In this document: in pieces, positions 8,411-15,665 of the stretch
Layout of the letters: every line of letters starts with the position of its first letter
Numbering within the stretch: the first letter of the stretch is position 1
From: Accumulibacter sp.
GTDB lineage: Bacteria; Pseudomonadota; Gammaproteobacteria; Burkholderiales; Rhodocyclaceae
Reading direction: 5' to 3'
Length of the DNA: 50,145 nucleotides
Assembly: GCF_023806565.1 (NCBI RefSeq)
Contig: NZ_JAMTDV010000008.1
Location: 1 to 50,145, forward strand
Notes under the pieces: model-generated
The model's database searches: none
Seen by the model: the letters and a program-made list of their open reading frames with translations, nothing else
What the model was told of the DNA's origin: nothing
Translations under genes and position numbers: made by a program

Positions 8411-8842
8411 TCAGCCGAGGTGGCTGGGACGAGGCGGCCGGACTTCCGTTTCCATCGCCGCCAGCCCCTGCAGAATCCCGCAGGCGTCGATCGGGCGCTC
8501 GTTCCGGCAGCGTTGGCGCAAGCTCACGAGCTGATCCTGGAGTTGTCGCAATTCGCCGATGCGCGCCTCGACGTGCTCGATGTGCTGGTCGAGCAAATCG
8601 TTGATCGCCCGGCAATCGCCAGCCGGATGGTCGATTCTTTCGAGCAGCGCGCGAATTTCCGCATGTGTCATGTCCAGCGCACGACAGTTGCGAATGAAGC
8701 GCAGCCGGTCGACGTGCGCCTGCACATAACGGCGGTAGTTAGCCGCCGTCCGCTCCGGGGCGGGCAGCAGCCCTTCCTTCTCGTAGTAACGGACGGTTTC
8801 CACCGTGCACCGCGCGACCTGCGCCAGTTCCCCGACCTTCAT
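8411..8842 (-). CDS. cadR: MerR-family Cd(II)/Pb(II)-responsive regulator
   Basis: 143 residues. The MerR helix-turn-helix (MKVGELAQVARCTVETVRYY) is followed by YEKEGLLPAPERT and a long dimerisation helix. Cysteines that can ligate metal occur in PAGDCRAI and in the C-terminal loop DACGILQG, the pattern of CadR/PbrR rather than mercury or copper sensors. The start at 8842 has GGAG 6 bp upstream; the longer TTG start at 8857 is less likely. It is divergent from a P-type ATPase gene, with a MerR-type promoter in the 82-bp gap. It would activate that promoter by DNA distortion when metal is bound. Confidence 0.9.
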   Translation of the reverse strand: MKVGELAQVARCTVETVRYYEKEGLLPAPERTAANYRRYVQAHVDRLRFIRNCRALDMTHAEIRALLERIDHPAGDCRAINDLLDQHIEHVEARIGELRQLQDQLVSLRQRCRNERPIDACGILQGLAAMETEVRPPRPSHLG

Positions 8843-8863
8843 GAGCGACTCCAGCAAAATTGC

Positions 8864-8894
8864 TTGACCCTATAGTAACTTCAGGATGTGCAAT
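8864..8894 (+). promoter_or_regulatory. MerR-type promoter/operator of the Cd/Zn ATPase
   Basis: TTGACC (8864-8869) and TGCAAT (8889-8894) are separated by 19 bp. This over-long spacer is the hallmark of promoters activated by MerR proteins. Between them lies ACCCTATAGTAACTTCAGGA, a dyad very like known CadR/PbrR operators. It sits 30 bp before the ATPase start and faces away from cadR. Confidence 0.85.
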
Positions 8895-8924
8895 GCGCCA
8901 GTTCCCATTCGCAGGAGTTTCGTC

Positions 8925-11198
8925 ATGCCCTCATACCGTCCCCTCCAGTCAGGTCACGCTCATGCCGGCTGTGGTCACGATCACCGTCCTGCGCACGCAC
9001 ATGCGGGCTGCGGTCACGATCACCAGCACGCGCACGCCCATCCTGCAGCGACCGTCGCCAGGCAGAGCGCGCCTCTGAAAGTGCCGGCCGGCAGCGTTCG
9101 CAGTCGGCTGCGCATCGCGCAAATGGACTGCCCGACCGAGGAAGCGCTGATCCGCAAGAAGCTCGACGGCATCGACGCGGTGCACGGCCTCGACTTCAAC
9201 CTGATGCAGCGCGTGCTGACCGTCGTCCACACGGCGGACTCCCTGCCCGACATCGATGCCGCGATCCGCGAACTGGGAATGACCCCGACGCCGCTGACGG
9301 CGACGGCGACGGCGACGGCGAAGGCGGCAAACACGAGCTCCACCACCAGGGCGCACTGGCCGCTGGCGATCGCCGGGCTGCTCGCCATCGCCGCGGAAGT
9401 GGCGCACTGGCTGGACATGCCGGTGGTACTGGTCGCCGCGCTGGCGCTGGCGGCGGTCGCCGGCTGCGGTCTGGCTACCTACCGCAAGGGCTGGATCGCG
9501 CTGCGCAACGGCAATCTGAACATCAACGCGCTGATGAGCATCGCCGTGACCGGCGCCCTGCTGATCGGTCAGTGGCCGGAAGCGGCGATGGTCATGTTCC
9601 TGTTCACAGTCGCGGAACTGATCGAGGCGAGGTCGCTCGACCGCGCGCGCCACGCCATCCATGGCCTGCTGCAACTGGCACCGGAACAGGCAATGGTGCA
9701 GCAGGCCGACGGCGAGTGGGTCGCGGTCGACGCGGCGACGGTCGCGCCGGGCAGCGTCGCCCGCGTGCGTCCGGGCGAACGGATCGCGCTCGACGGCGTC
9801 ATCGTGAGCGGCCGCTCGACCGTAAATCAGGCGCCGATCACCGGAGAAAGTCTGCCAGTCGAAAAGGGCGAAGGCGACGCAGTGTTTGCCGGAACGATCA
9901 ACGAGTCCGGCTCGTTCGCCTACCGCGTCACCGCCAGTGCCGACCACAGCACGCTGGCACGCATCATCCACGCTGTCGAGGAAGCACAGGGCAGGCGCGC
10001 ACCGACGCAGCGTTTCGTCGACCAGTTCGCCAAGGTCTATACGCCGGTGGTATTCGTGATCGCACTCGCTGTTGCCATCGCGCCGCCCTTGCTGATGAAC
10101 GGCGTCTGGTACGACTGGATCTACCGGGCGCTGGTGCTGCTGGTGATCGCCTGTCCGTGTGCGCTGGTGATCTCGACACCGGTGACCATCGTCAGCGGTC
10201 TGGCCACCGCTGCGCACCACGGCATCCTGATCAAGGGCGGCGTCTATCTCGAACAGGGCCGCCAGCTCGCCTGGCTGGCACTCGACAAGACCGGAACGCT
10301 GACCCACGGCAAACCGGTGCAGACCGATTTCGAACTGCGCGGCGCACTGCCCGAAGAGCAGGCACGCAGGCTGGCGGCAAGCCTCGCGGCGCGCTCCGAT
10401 CACCCGGTATCGCGCGCCCTGACGCAGGCCGAAGCGCAGGCGACACTGCCGCGGATGTCGGTGAGCAATTTCGCGGCGATCCCCGGTCGCGGCGTACAGG
10501 GTGTGATCGATGGCGTCGCCTATCAACTCGGCAACCACCGCCTGATCCATGATCTCGGCGTCTGTTCGCCGGAACTCGAAGCGCGCCTCGACGCGCTCGA
10601 GCGGCAGGGTAAGACCACCTTGCTGCTGACCGACGGAGAGACCGTCCTGGCGCTGTTCGCCGTCGCCGACAGCGTGCGCGACAATAGCCGCGCGGCGATC
10701 GCCGAACTGCACTCCCTCGGCATCAGGACGCTGATGTTGAGCGGCGACAACCCGCACACGGTTGCAGCGATCGCCGCCCAGGTCGGGATCGACGAAGTCC
10801 GCGGCGACCAGTTGCCCGAAGACAAGGCAGCGGCGATCAGCGCCAAGCTGGCAGCGACCGGCAAGGTGGGAATGGTCGGCGACGGCATCAATGACGCACC
10901 GGCGCTGGCCCGCGCCGACATCGGATTCGCCATGGCCGCGGCCGGCAGCGACACGGCGATCGAAACCGCCGATGTCGCACTGATGGACGACGATCTGCGC
11001 AAGATTGCCCGCTTCGTTCGCCTCTCGCGCGCCACCTACCGGGTTCTGGTGCAGAACATCGCGCTGGCACTCGGCATCAAGGGGGTTTTCCTGGCACTCA
11101 CGGTCGCTGGTCTGGGAACGATGTGGATGGCGGTTTTCGCCGACATGGGAACCAGCCTGCTGGTCGTGTTCAACGGTCTGCGGCTGCTGCGCAAATGA
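8925..11198 (+). CDS. cadA: Heavy-metal (Cd/Zn/Pb) translocating P1B-type ATPase
   Basis: 757 residues from ATG 8925, which has AGGAG about 9 bp upstream; an earlier ATG at 8886 overlaps the promoter. Order: a His-rich tail with duplicated AGCGHDH motifs (residues 9-45); a heavy-metal-associated domain using MDCPTEE; four hydrophobic helices; TGES actuator loop; CPCALVIS metal-site helix (about 410); DKTGTLTHG phosphorylation site (about 455); SDHPVSRAL (about 490); GDGINDAPA hinge (about 652); two C-terminal helices. CPC plus the His-rich N-terminus indicates the Zn/Cd/Pb class (CadA/ZntA). It pumps soft divalent metals out of the cytosol. A hexanucleotide repeat (9297-9320) encodes a Thr-Ala linker after the HMA domain. 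Confidence 0.95.
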   Translation: MPSYRPLQSGHAHAGCGHDHRPAHAHAGCGHDHQHAHAHPAATVARQSAPLKVPAGSVRSRLRIAQMDCPTEEALIRKKLDGIDAVHGLDFNLMQRVLTVVHTADSLPDIDAAIRELGMTPTPLTATATATAKAANTSSTTRAHWPLAIAGLLAIAAEVAHWLDMPVVLVAALALAAVAGCGLATYRKGWIALRNGNLNINALMSIAVTGALLIGQWPEAAMVMFLFTVAELIEARSLDRARHAIHGLLQLAPEQAMVQQADGEWVAVDAATVAPGSVARVRPGERIALDGVIVSGRSTVNQAPITGESLPVEKGEGDAVFAGTINESGSFAYRVTASADHSTLARIIHAVEEAQGRRAPTQRFVDQFAKVYTPVVFVIALAVAIAPPLLMNGVWYDWIYRALVLLVIACPCALVISTPVTIVSGLATAAHHGILIKGGVYLEQGRQLAWLALDKTGTLTHGKPVQTDFELRGALPEEQARRLAASLAARSDHPVSRALTQAEAQATLPRMSVSNFAAIPGRGVQGVIDGVAYQLGNHRLIHDLGVCSPELEARLDALERQGKTTLLLTDGETVLALFAVADSVRDNSRAAIAELHSLGIRTLMLSGDNPHTVAAIAAQVGIDEVRGDQLPEDKAAAISAKLAATGKVGMVGDGINDAPALARADIGFAMAAAGSDTAIETADVALMDDDLRKIARFVRLSRATYRVLVQNIALALGIKGVFLALTVAGLGTMWMAVFADMGTSLLVVFNGLRLLRK
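9297..9320 (+). repeat. In-frame hexanucleotide tandem repeat (ACGGCG x4)
   Basis: Four perfect copies of ACGGCG, followed by one imperfect copy (AAGGCG), encode alternating Thr-Ala in the linker between the metal-binding domain and the first membrane helix of the Cd/Zn ATPase. Copy changes of six bases would stay in frame and alter linker length. Confidence 0.85.
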
Positions 11199-11216
11199 AC
11201 CATCCGGGAAATGCCG

Positions 11217-11243
11217 AAAACCCCCAGGTCCCGCCCTGGGGGT
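11217..11243 (-). terminator. Intrinsic terminator of the alanine-rich exported protein gene
   Basis: ACCCCCAGG (11220-11228) and CCTGGGGGT (11235-11243) form a perfect 9-bp stem with a 6-nt loop. On the minus strand the stem is followed by TTTT (11217-11220 read in reverse). It ends transcription from the gene at 11265-11639 and may also block read-through from the convergent ATPase gene. Confidence 0.75.
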
Positions 11244-11264
11244 CCGCCAAAGGTGGGGGAGGAC

Positions 11265-11639
11265 TTACTTCGCAGGTGCCGGTGTAGTAGCGGCGGCCGC
11301 GTCGGTCTTCGGCGCAGTGTCGGTCTTGGCGGGCTTGTTCGCCGGCTTCTTGGTCTTGCTCGCCTGCGCCGTGCCCTTGGTCCCGCTCTTGGCGGCTTCG
11401 CTCGTCGCTGCCGGAGTGGTCTTGGTGCTGTCGGTGGTCACCGGCGAAGTCGCCTTGGCGGTGTCCGCTTTGACTGGCTCGGCCGCTTTCGGCGCTTCCA
11501 CCTTCTTGTCGGCGGGAGCCGGCGCGGTCACCTTCGTCGCCGGCGTCGTCGCGGGAGCGGCAGCAGGAGCGTTCCCCTGGGCGAACGAGGTGGTGGCAAA
11601 GCCGGCGGCAACCAGCAGGGCGATCACGGTCTTCATCAT
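11265..11639 (-). CDS. Small exported Ala/Thr/Lys/Pro-rich protein of unknown function
   Basis: 124 residues from the ATG at 11639, which has AAGGAG at correct spacing; the longer frame from 11687 lacks a site. A clear Sec signal (MMKTVIALLVAAGFATTSFAQ) ends at an AQ/GN cleavage site. The mature part is low complexity, built almost only of Ala, Thr, Lys, Pro, Ser, Val and Asp, with no cysteine, histidine or aromatic residue, so it is probably unstructured. Similar Ala/Lys/Pro-rich periplasmic proteins are common in Rhodocyclales, but I know no assigned role. It is convergent with the Cd/Zn ATPase gene and ends at its own terminator. Confidence 0.7.
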   Translation of the reverse strand: MMKTVIALLVAAGFATTSFAQGNAPAAAPATTPATKVTAPAPADKKVEAPKAAEPVKADTAKATSPVTTDSTKTTPAATSEAAKSGTKGTAQASKTKKPANKPAKTDTAPKTDAAAATTPAPAK

Positions 11640-11772
11640 CTTGCATCTCCTTGAGTGTCTGGGTCTGGTTTTCAGGTACTGCGACATTGCAGCGCCTTGG
11701 GCCGAACAACGCGACCCACCCCCCGGAGGATGTCAGTACAAGTGTAAGGTCATGTATCGCTGTGTCACTGCG

Positions 11773-12459
11773 TCAGAACAGCCCGGAGGCGATGTTGATG
11801 GTCAGTGCCAGCAGGGTGGTATTGAAGAAGAACGCGAGAACGCAGTGCACCAGTCCGGTCCGGCGCATGCGGCGACTGGTGAAACCGACGTCGGCGGTTT
11901 GTCCGGAAGTTCCGATGACACAGGCGAAATAGAGGAAGTCTCCATAATCGGGCCGATGACCACCGGGAAAGTCGAGGCCACCGGGAAACCCACGCATTTC
12001 GGCGGCGTAGTAGTCGTGCGCGTAATGCAGCGCAAACATCACCTGGGTGAACGCCCAGGACGACAGGATGGTCAGCGCCGCCAAGCCGATGTGCTCGTAG
12101 CGCAAGGTTCCCTGCAGGTCCTTGGCCACCGCAAGCTGGGCGACGATCGCACCCAGGCTGGCGATGGCGGCACAGACGACCAGCGCGAGGATCACGAATT
12201 GCCCCTCGTCCTGCTCGAGCGCGCGGGTACGCATTCTTTCGTGGGTAGACCAGAACATCATGCGGCCGGCAAGCACCAGGTACGATATCGCACCGACGTT
12301 CCAGCCGATGAGCAGGCGGGTCGCCTCGTGGCCCGCAATCGATGTCGGCAGGAAAAACACCGTCAGCACACCGAGCAGCGCGCAGATGCACAGGCGAGGA
12401 CGAGCCATCAGCAAACGCAGCAGTCTGGGCCGTTCGGGAGTCAAGGGAAGTTCTGCCAT
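11773..12459 (-). CDS. DUF1345 family membrane protein
   Basis: 228 residues with five or so hydrophobic helices (about 20-42, 46-65, 90-112, 124-145 and 200-226) and the DUF1345 landmarks [28 protein letters not shown] and [21 protein letters not shown]. Function of the family is unknown. It is a single-gene unit between the alanine-rich protein (upstream end 11639) and the divergent metal-transport leader. No partner gene is evident. Confidence 0.85.
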   Translation of the reverse strand: MAELPLTPERPRLLRLLMARPRLCICALLGVLTVFFLPTSIAGHEATRLLIGWNVGAISYLVLAGRMMFWSTHERMRTRALEQDEGQFVILALVVCAAIASLGAIVAQLAVAKDLQGTLRYEHIGLAALTILSSWAFTQVMFALHYAHDYYAAEMRGFPGGLDFPGGHRPDYGDFLYFACVIGTSGQTADVGFTSRRMRRTGLVHCVLAFFFNTTLLALTINIASGLF

Positions 12460-12590
12460 GAGGCCATTTTACCCTGCCGACAAGCCTACGGCGGGTGCCG
12501 CAGCGAGATCGACGATGCCGCAAAAAATGGTTGCGTAACAACAATATTCCGGCGAAAATGCGCGCCTCTCGTAAGACAGGATCAGGACGT

Positions 12591-12740
12591 GGGCAGTTTA
12601 CCCAATTCATGCACTCTGACGACACGGCGTGGCTTGGCCACGGCACAGGTGTAACCAGCGACTGCCCAGCGCACGTGACCTGACGTGCGCATCCAGCCTC
12701 CTGGCCTCCACACCTTTGCGGTGTCGGAGGCTTTTTTTAC
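12591..12740 (+). promoter_or_regulatory. Structured leader RNA with attenuator upstream of the MgtE-N/CBS and NRAMP-like genes
   Basis: The 312-bp gap before the CBS gene holds three nested or successive helices. GGGCAG (12591-12596) pairs with CTGCCC (12662-12667) and encloses a smaller GTGGC/GCCAC hairpin. GCGCACGT (12669-12676) pairs with ACGTGCGC (12683-12690). An intrinsic terminator follows at 12704-12738, about 33 bp before the gene start. A terminator placed between a folded leader and a metal-transport gene is the layout of a transcription-attenuating riboswitch. I do not recognise the fold as M-box, yybP-ykoY or another class I can recall. A 24-codon ORF (12609-12683) inside it has no ribosome site. 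The upstream part of the gap, 12460-12590, shows nothing I can support. Confidence 0.6.
12704..12738 (+). terminator. Intrinsic terminator/attenuator in front of the MgtE-N/CBS gene
   Basis: GCCTCCACACC (12704-12714) pairs with 12720-12731 through 11 base pairs with one bulged C around a 5-nt loop, and is followed at once by seven T. It is a textbook Rho-independent terminator on the plus strand. It lies 33 bp upstream of the next start codon and cannot serve the divergent DUF1345 gene, so premature termination (attenuation) is the natural reading. Confidence 0.85.
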
Positions 12741-12771
12741 GCCGCTCGCGCGGCAGAACAGGAGGCAATCC

Positions 12772-14034
12772 GTGCTTTACCTTGCATCATTTCTGGACCA
12801 GCCGGTCCGTGGCAAGACTGACGAAACGATCGGGCGACTCGAAGACCTGATCGTCAAGGTGGGAGAAGAGTTGTACCCGCCGATCACCGGGCTGGTCATC
12901 CGCGATGGACGGCGGGACTTCTTCGTTCCGGCAACGCAGCTCGAATCGATCAACGGGGTAGCCCGGCTTTCGACGTCGACCGTGAATCTGCGGCCGTTCC
13001 GGCGCCGTGACGGCGAAATCCTGCTGCGCAAGGACGTGCTCGACCATCAGATCATCGACATCTCCGGGCGGCGCATCGTGCGCGTCAACGACGTACAGGT
13101 CCTCCGCGTCGAGCACGTCTATCGGCTGATCGGCGTCGATGTCAGCCCGCAGGCGCTGCTGCGCCGACTGGGTCCGCGTTCGCTGGCGCACAAGGTGGTC
13201 GGCCGGCGGATCATCGACTGGCAGGAGGCGCAGTATCTGGCCAGCGAGGCTCCAGTTCAGCTGAAGGTCTCTTACGACCGTCTGTCGGAACTCAATCCGG
13301 TGGATCTGGCGCGCATCGTGGATGCCCTCTCCTACCGCGAGAGTGCCGAGATCGTCGCCGCCCTCGACGACGAAACCGCCGCCGATCTGCTCGAGGAGGT
13401 CAGCGACGAGCGCGTCACCGACCTGCTCGAAGGAATGGACAAGGAGCGTGCTGCCGACATCCTCGAGGAAATGTCTCCGGGCGCCGCCGCCGACGCCCTG
13501 GAGGATCTCGACGAGGAGGTCGCCGAGGAAATCATCGCCAGCATGGAGCCCGAAGAGGCTGCCGAAGTGCAGGAACTGCTGGCCTACGACGAGGACAGTG
13601 CCGGCCGGATCATGCGGACCGACTACGTGCGCGTGCGCGCCACGGCAACCGTGGGCGACGCCCTGGCCTTGCTGCGCGCGCTGCCGGAAGTACCCGATCC
13701 GCTGCTGGCGCTCTATGTCGTGGCCAGGGACACCACACCGGCCACCGCCAAGGACGACGATGCGGTCGTCCTGCGCGGCATCGTGCGGCTGCGCAGCCTG
13801 GTGACTGCCGACCATGCGACGCCGCTGGCCGAGGTAATGGATCACGACACGCCGACGGTTCGCGCCACGGACCACGCCGACGAAGCCGCGAGGATCATGG
13901 CCGAGTACAACCTGCTGGCGATCCCGGTTCTCAACGAGGCCGGACATCTCGTGGGGATCGTGACCGTCGACGATGCGATCGCGATGCTGCTGCCGGAGAT
14001 CTGGCAACACCGTGGCGCACGCGTGTTCAGCTAG
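12772..14034 (+). CDS. Soluble PRC-barrel/MgtE N-domain/CBS-pair protein (cation sensor)
   Basis: 420 residues from GTG 12772, preceded by AGGAGGCA at good spacing. A PRC-barrel-like N-terminus (about 1-70, LYLASFLDQPVRGKTDETIG) leads to an MgtE N-type superhelical domain (about 165-285) with repeated acidic helices such as DDETAADLLEEVSDERVTDL. Two CBS motifs follow (about 280-410, GRIMRTDYVRVRATATVGDAL and the second ending IPVLNEAGHLVGIVTVDDAI). In true MgtE channels these domains bind Mg2+ and gate the pore, but no membrane helix follows here. The next gene, 85 bp on, is a NRAMP-like permease. The likely role is a detached Mg2+/nucleotide sensor for that permease; this is inference. Confidence 0.88.
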   Translation: MLYLASFLDQPVRGKTDETIGRLEDLIVKVGEELYPPITGLVIRDGRRDFFVPATQLESINGVARLSTSTVNLRPFRRRDGEILLRKDVLDHQIIDISGRRIVRVNDVQVLRVEHVYRLIGVDVSPQALLRRLGPRSLAHKVVGRRIIDWQEAQYLASEAPVQLKVSYDRLSELNPVDLARIVDALSYRESAEIVAALDDETAADLLEEVSDERVTDLLEGMDKERAADILEEMSPGAAADALEDLDEEVAEEIIASMEPEEAAEVQELLAYDEDSAGRIMRTDYVRVRATATVGDALALLRALPEVPDPLLALYVVARDTTPATAKDDDAVVLRGIVRLRSLVTADHATPLAEVMDHDTPTVRATDHADEAARIMAEYNLLAIPVLNEAGHLVGIVTVDDAIAMLLPEIWQHRGARVFS

Positions 14035-14119
14035 GATCGAGCGATCAGGAAGACGCGGGCCTGTCCCGCAGGCAATGGAATTCGTTTGGCGCGCTGGCGC
14101 CGGGAAAGTGAGACAAGTG

Positions 14120-15430
14120 ATGGCAAATGTGAATCCGATCAGCGAACAGTTCGAAACCGCCGCCGAGCTCGCGCACGGCCACAAGAAGCGCGGAAAAATC
14201 TGGGTGTATCTGATGGCGATGGGCCCCGGCCTGATCGCGGCCAACGCCGGCAATGACGCCGGCGGCATTGCGACCTACGCGTCTGCCGGCGCCTCGTACG
14301 GCTACGACTTCCTCTGGGTGATGGTGGTCATTCTCTTCAGCCTTGGCGTCGTCCAGGAAATGTGCGCCCGCCTCGGCACGGTGACGGGCAAGGGCTTCTC
14401 GGATCTCGTCCGGGAAAACTTCTCGCTGCGCATGACCGTGTTCATCCTGTTCGCCCTCCTGATCGCCAACTTTGGCGTCATCGTCACCGAATTCGTCGGC
14501 ATCGGTGCAGCGGCGGAACTGTTTGGCGTCAGTCGCTACATCGCCGTGCCGGTTTCTGCGGTGCTGCTCTGGGTGCTCATCACGCGCGGTTCGTACAGCC
14601 GGGTCGAAAAGATCTTCCTCGTCCTGACGCTGGTCTTTCTCAGCTACATCGGCTCGGCGATCCTCGGGAAACCCGACTGGCACGAGGTGGTCGGCCAGAT
14701 CGTGACGCCGCAGATCAAGGAGGATCCGGCCTGGCTGACACTGCTGATCGCGCTGATCGGCACCACGATCACGCCGTACATGCAGTTGTACGTTCAGTCG
14801 GCGGTCGTCGAAAAAGGGGTGAAGCCCAGCGAATATTCCTTCACACGCTTCGAAGTATGGGCCGGAACTTTTTTTGCCGTGGCCATTTCCGGATTCATCA
14901 TCATTGCCACCGCCGCGACCCTGTTTCCGATCGGCCAGGCAGTCGAGACCGCCGCCGACGCCGCACAGGCCCTGGCGCCGATTGCCGGGCAGTACGCCAG
15001 CCAGTTGTTCGCCATTGGTCTCCTCGGCGCCTGCCTGCTGGCCGGTGGCGTGCTGCCGCTGTCGACGACCTACGTGATGAGCGAGGCCTTGGGCTTCGAG
15101 CGCGGCGTGTCGTTCTCGTGGCGCGAGGCACCGGTCTTCCAGGGAATGTTCACCGTGCTGCTCGGGCTGGGCGCCGCCTTGGCGCTGATCCCCAACCTGC
15201 CGGTCATCCAGGTGCTGCTCGGCGTGCAGGTGCTGCAGGGTCTGGTGCTGCCGATCGAGCTGTTCGCCATCCTGACCTTGATCAACAACGTCGAGCTGAT
15301 GGGCAAGTACGTCAATCGCAGGGCCTACAATCTGGCGGCGTGGACGATTGCGATCGTCGTCAGCCTGCTGTCGCTGACGCTGATCGTACTGACCGTGCTC
15401 GACTGGTTCGGCATCAAGCTGGGCGGCTGA
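14120..15430 (+). CDS. NRAMP-like divalent cation permease with non-canonical metal site
   Basis: 436 residues with about eleven membrane helices and the NRAMP/SLC11 fold signature GPGLIAANAG. At the two metal-site helices the usual motifs are changed. TM1 has DAGG (residues 46-49) where Mn/Fe transporters have DPGN. TM6 has TPYM (218-221) where they have MPHN, so the metal-binding methionine is replaced by threonine. Such changes are known from NRAMP-related proteins that carry Mg2+ instead of Mn2+ or Fe2+. ATG 14120 follows the MgtE-N/CBS gene by 85 bp, so both probably share one transcript under the upstream attenuator. Substrate remains inferred; the fold assignment is firm. Confidence 0.9.
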   Translation: MANVNPISEQFETAAELAHGHKKRGKIWVYLMAMGPGLIAANAGNDAGGIATYASAGASYGYDFLWVMVVILFSLGVVQEMCARLGTVTGKGFSDLVRENFSLRMTVFILFALLIANFGVIVTEFVGIGAAAELFGVSRYIAVPVSAVLLWVLITRGSYSRVEKIFLVLTLVFLSYIGSAILGKPDWHEVVGQIVTPQIKEDPAWLTLLIALIGTTITPYMQLYVQSAVVEKGVKPSEYSFTRFEVWAGTFFAVAISGFIIIATAATLFPIGQAVETAADAAQALAPIAGQYASQLFAIGLLGACLLAGGVLPLSTTYVMSEALGFERGVSFSWREAPVFQGMFTVLLGLGAALALIPNLPVIQVLLGVQVLQGLVLPIELFAILTLINNVELMGKYVNRRAYNLAAWTIAIVVSLLSLTLIVLTVLDWFGIKLGG

Positions 15431-15474
15431 TCCTTCACGGAAAAGACCGCTGGCAACGGCCGAGGAAGAATAGT

Positions 15475-15498
15475 GGGTGGCGCCGCGCGGCGCCACCC
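15475..15498. repeat. Perfect GC-rich palindrome after the NRAMP-like gene
   Basis: A 24-nt perfect palindrome with arms GGGTGGCGCC / GGCGCCACCC lies 45 bp past the permease stop. It lacks a T-run on either strand, so it is not a classic intrinsic terminator, but it may stabilise the transcript 3' end or act as a protein site. The remainder of 15431-15665 shows no gene. Confidence 0.6.
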
Positions 15499-15665
15499 CC
15501 GGGCAACGAACGAGTTGGACGTGGAATCGTTCGCGAAAGGCGTTGCCGCACGCACCCGGACAGGCGAAAATCGCCATCTCGGCCAACGATGGGCCAAGAA
15601 CCGCTCGCGCAGGCTGATCGCACCTCCGGCCAGAGCGCGTATGCCCCTGTGCAAGACGCAAGGCG

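Noticed and set aside
12609-12683. 24-codon ORF in the leader of the MgtE-N/CBS gene, possible leader peptide
   Set aside because: No ribosome site and no run of regulatory codons; the hairpins and terminator explain the region better as a riboswitch-like leader.
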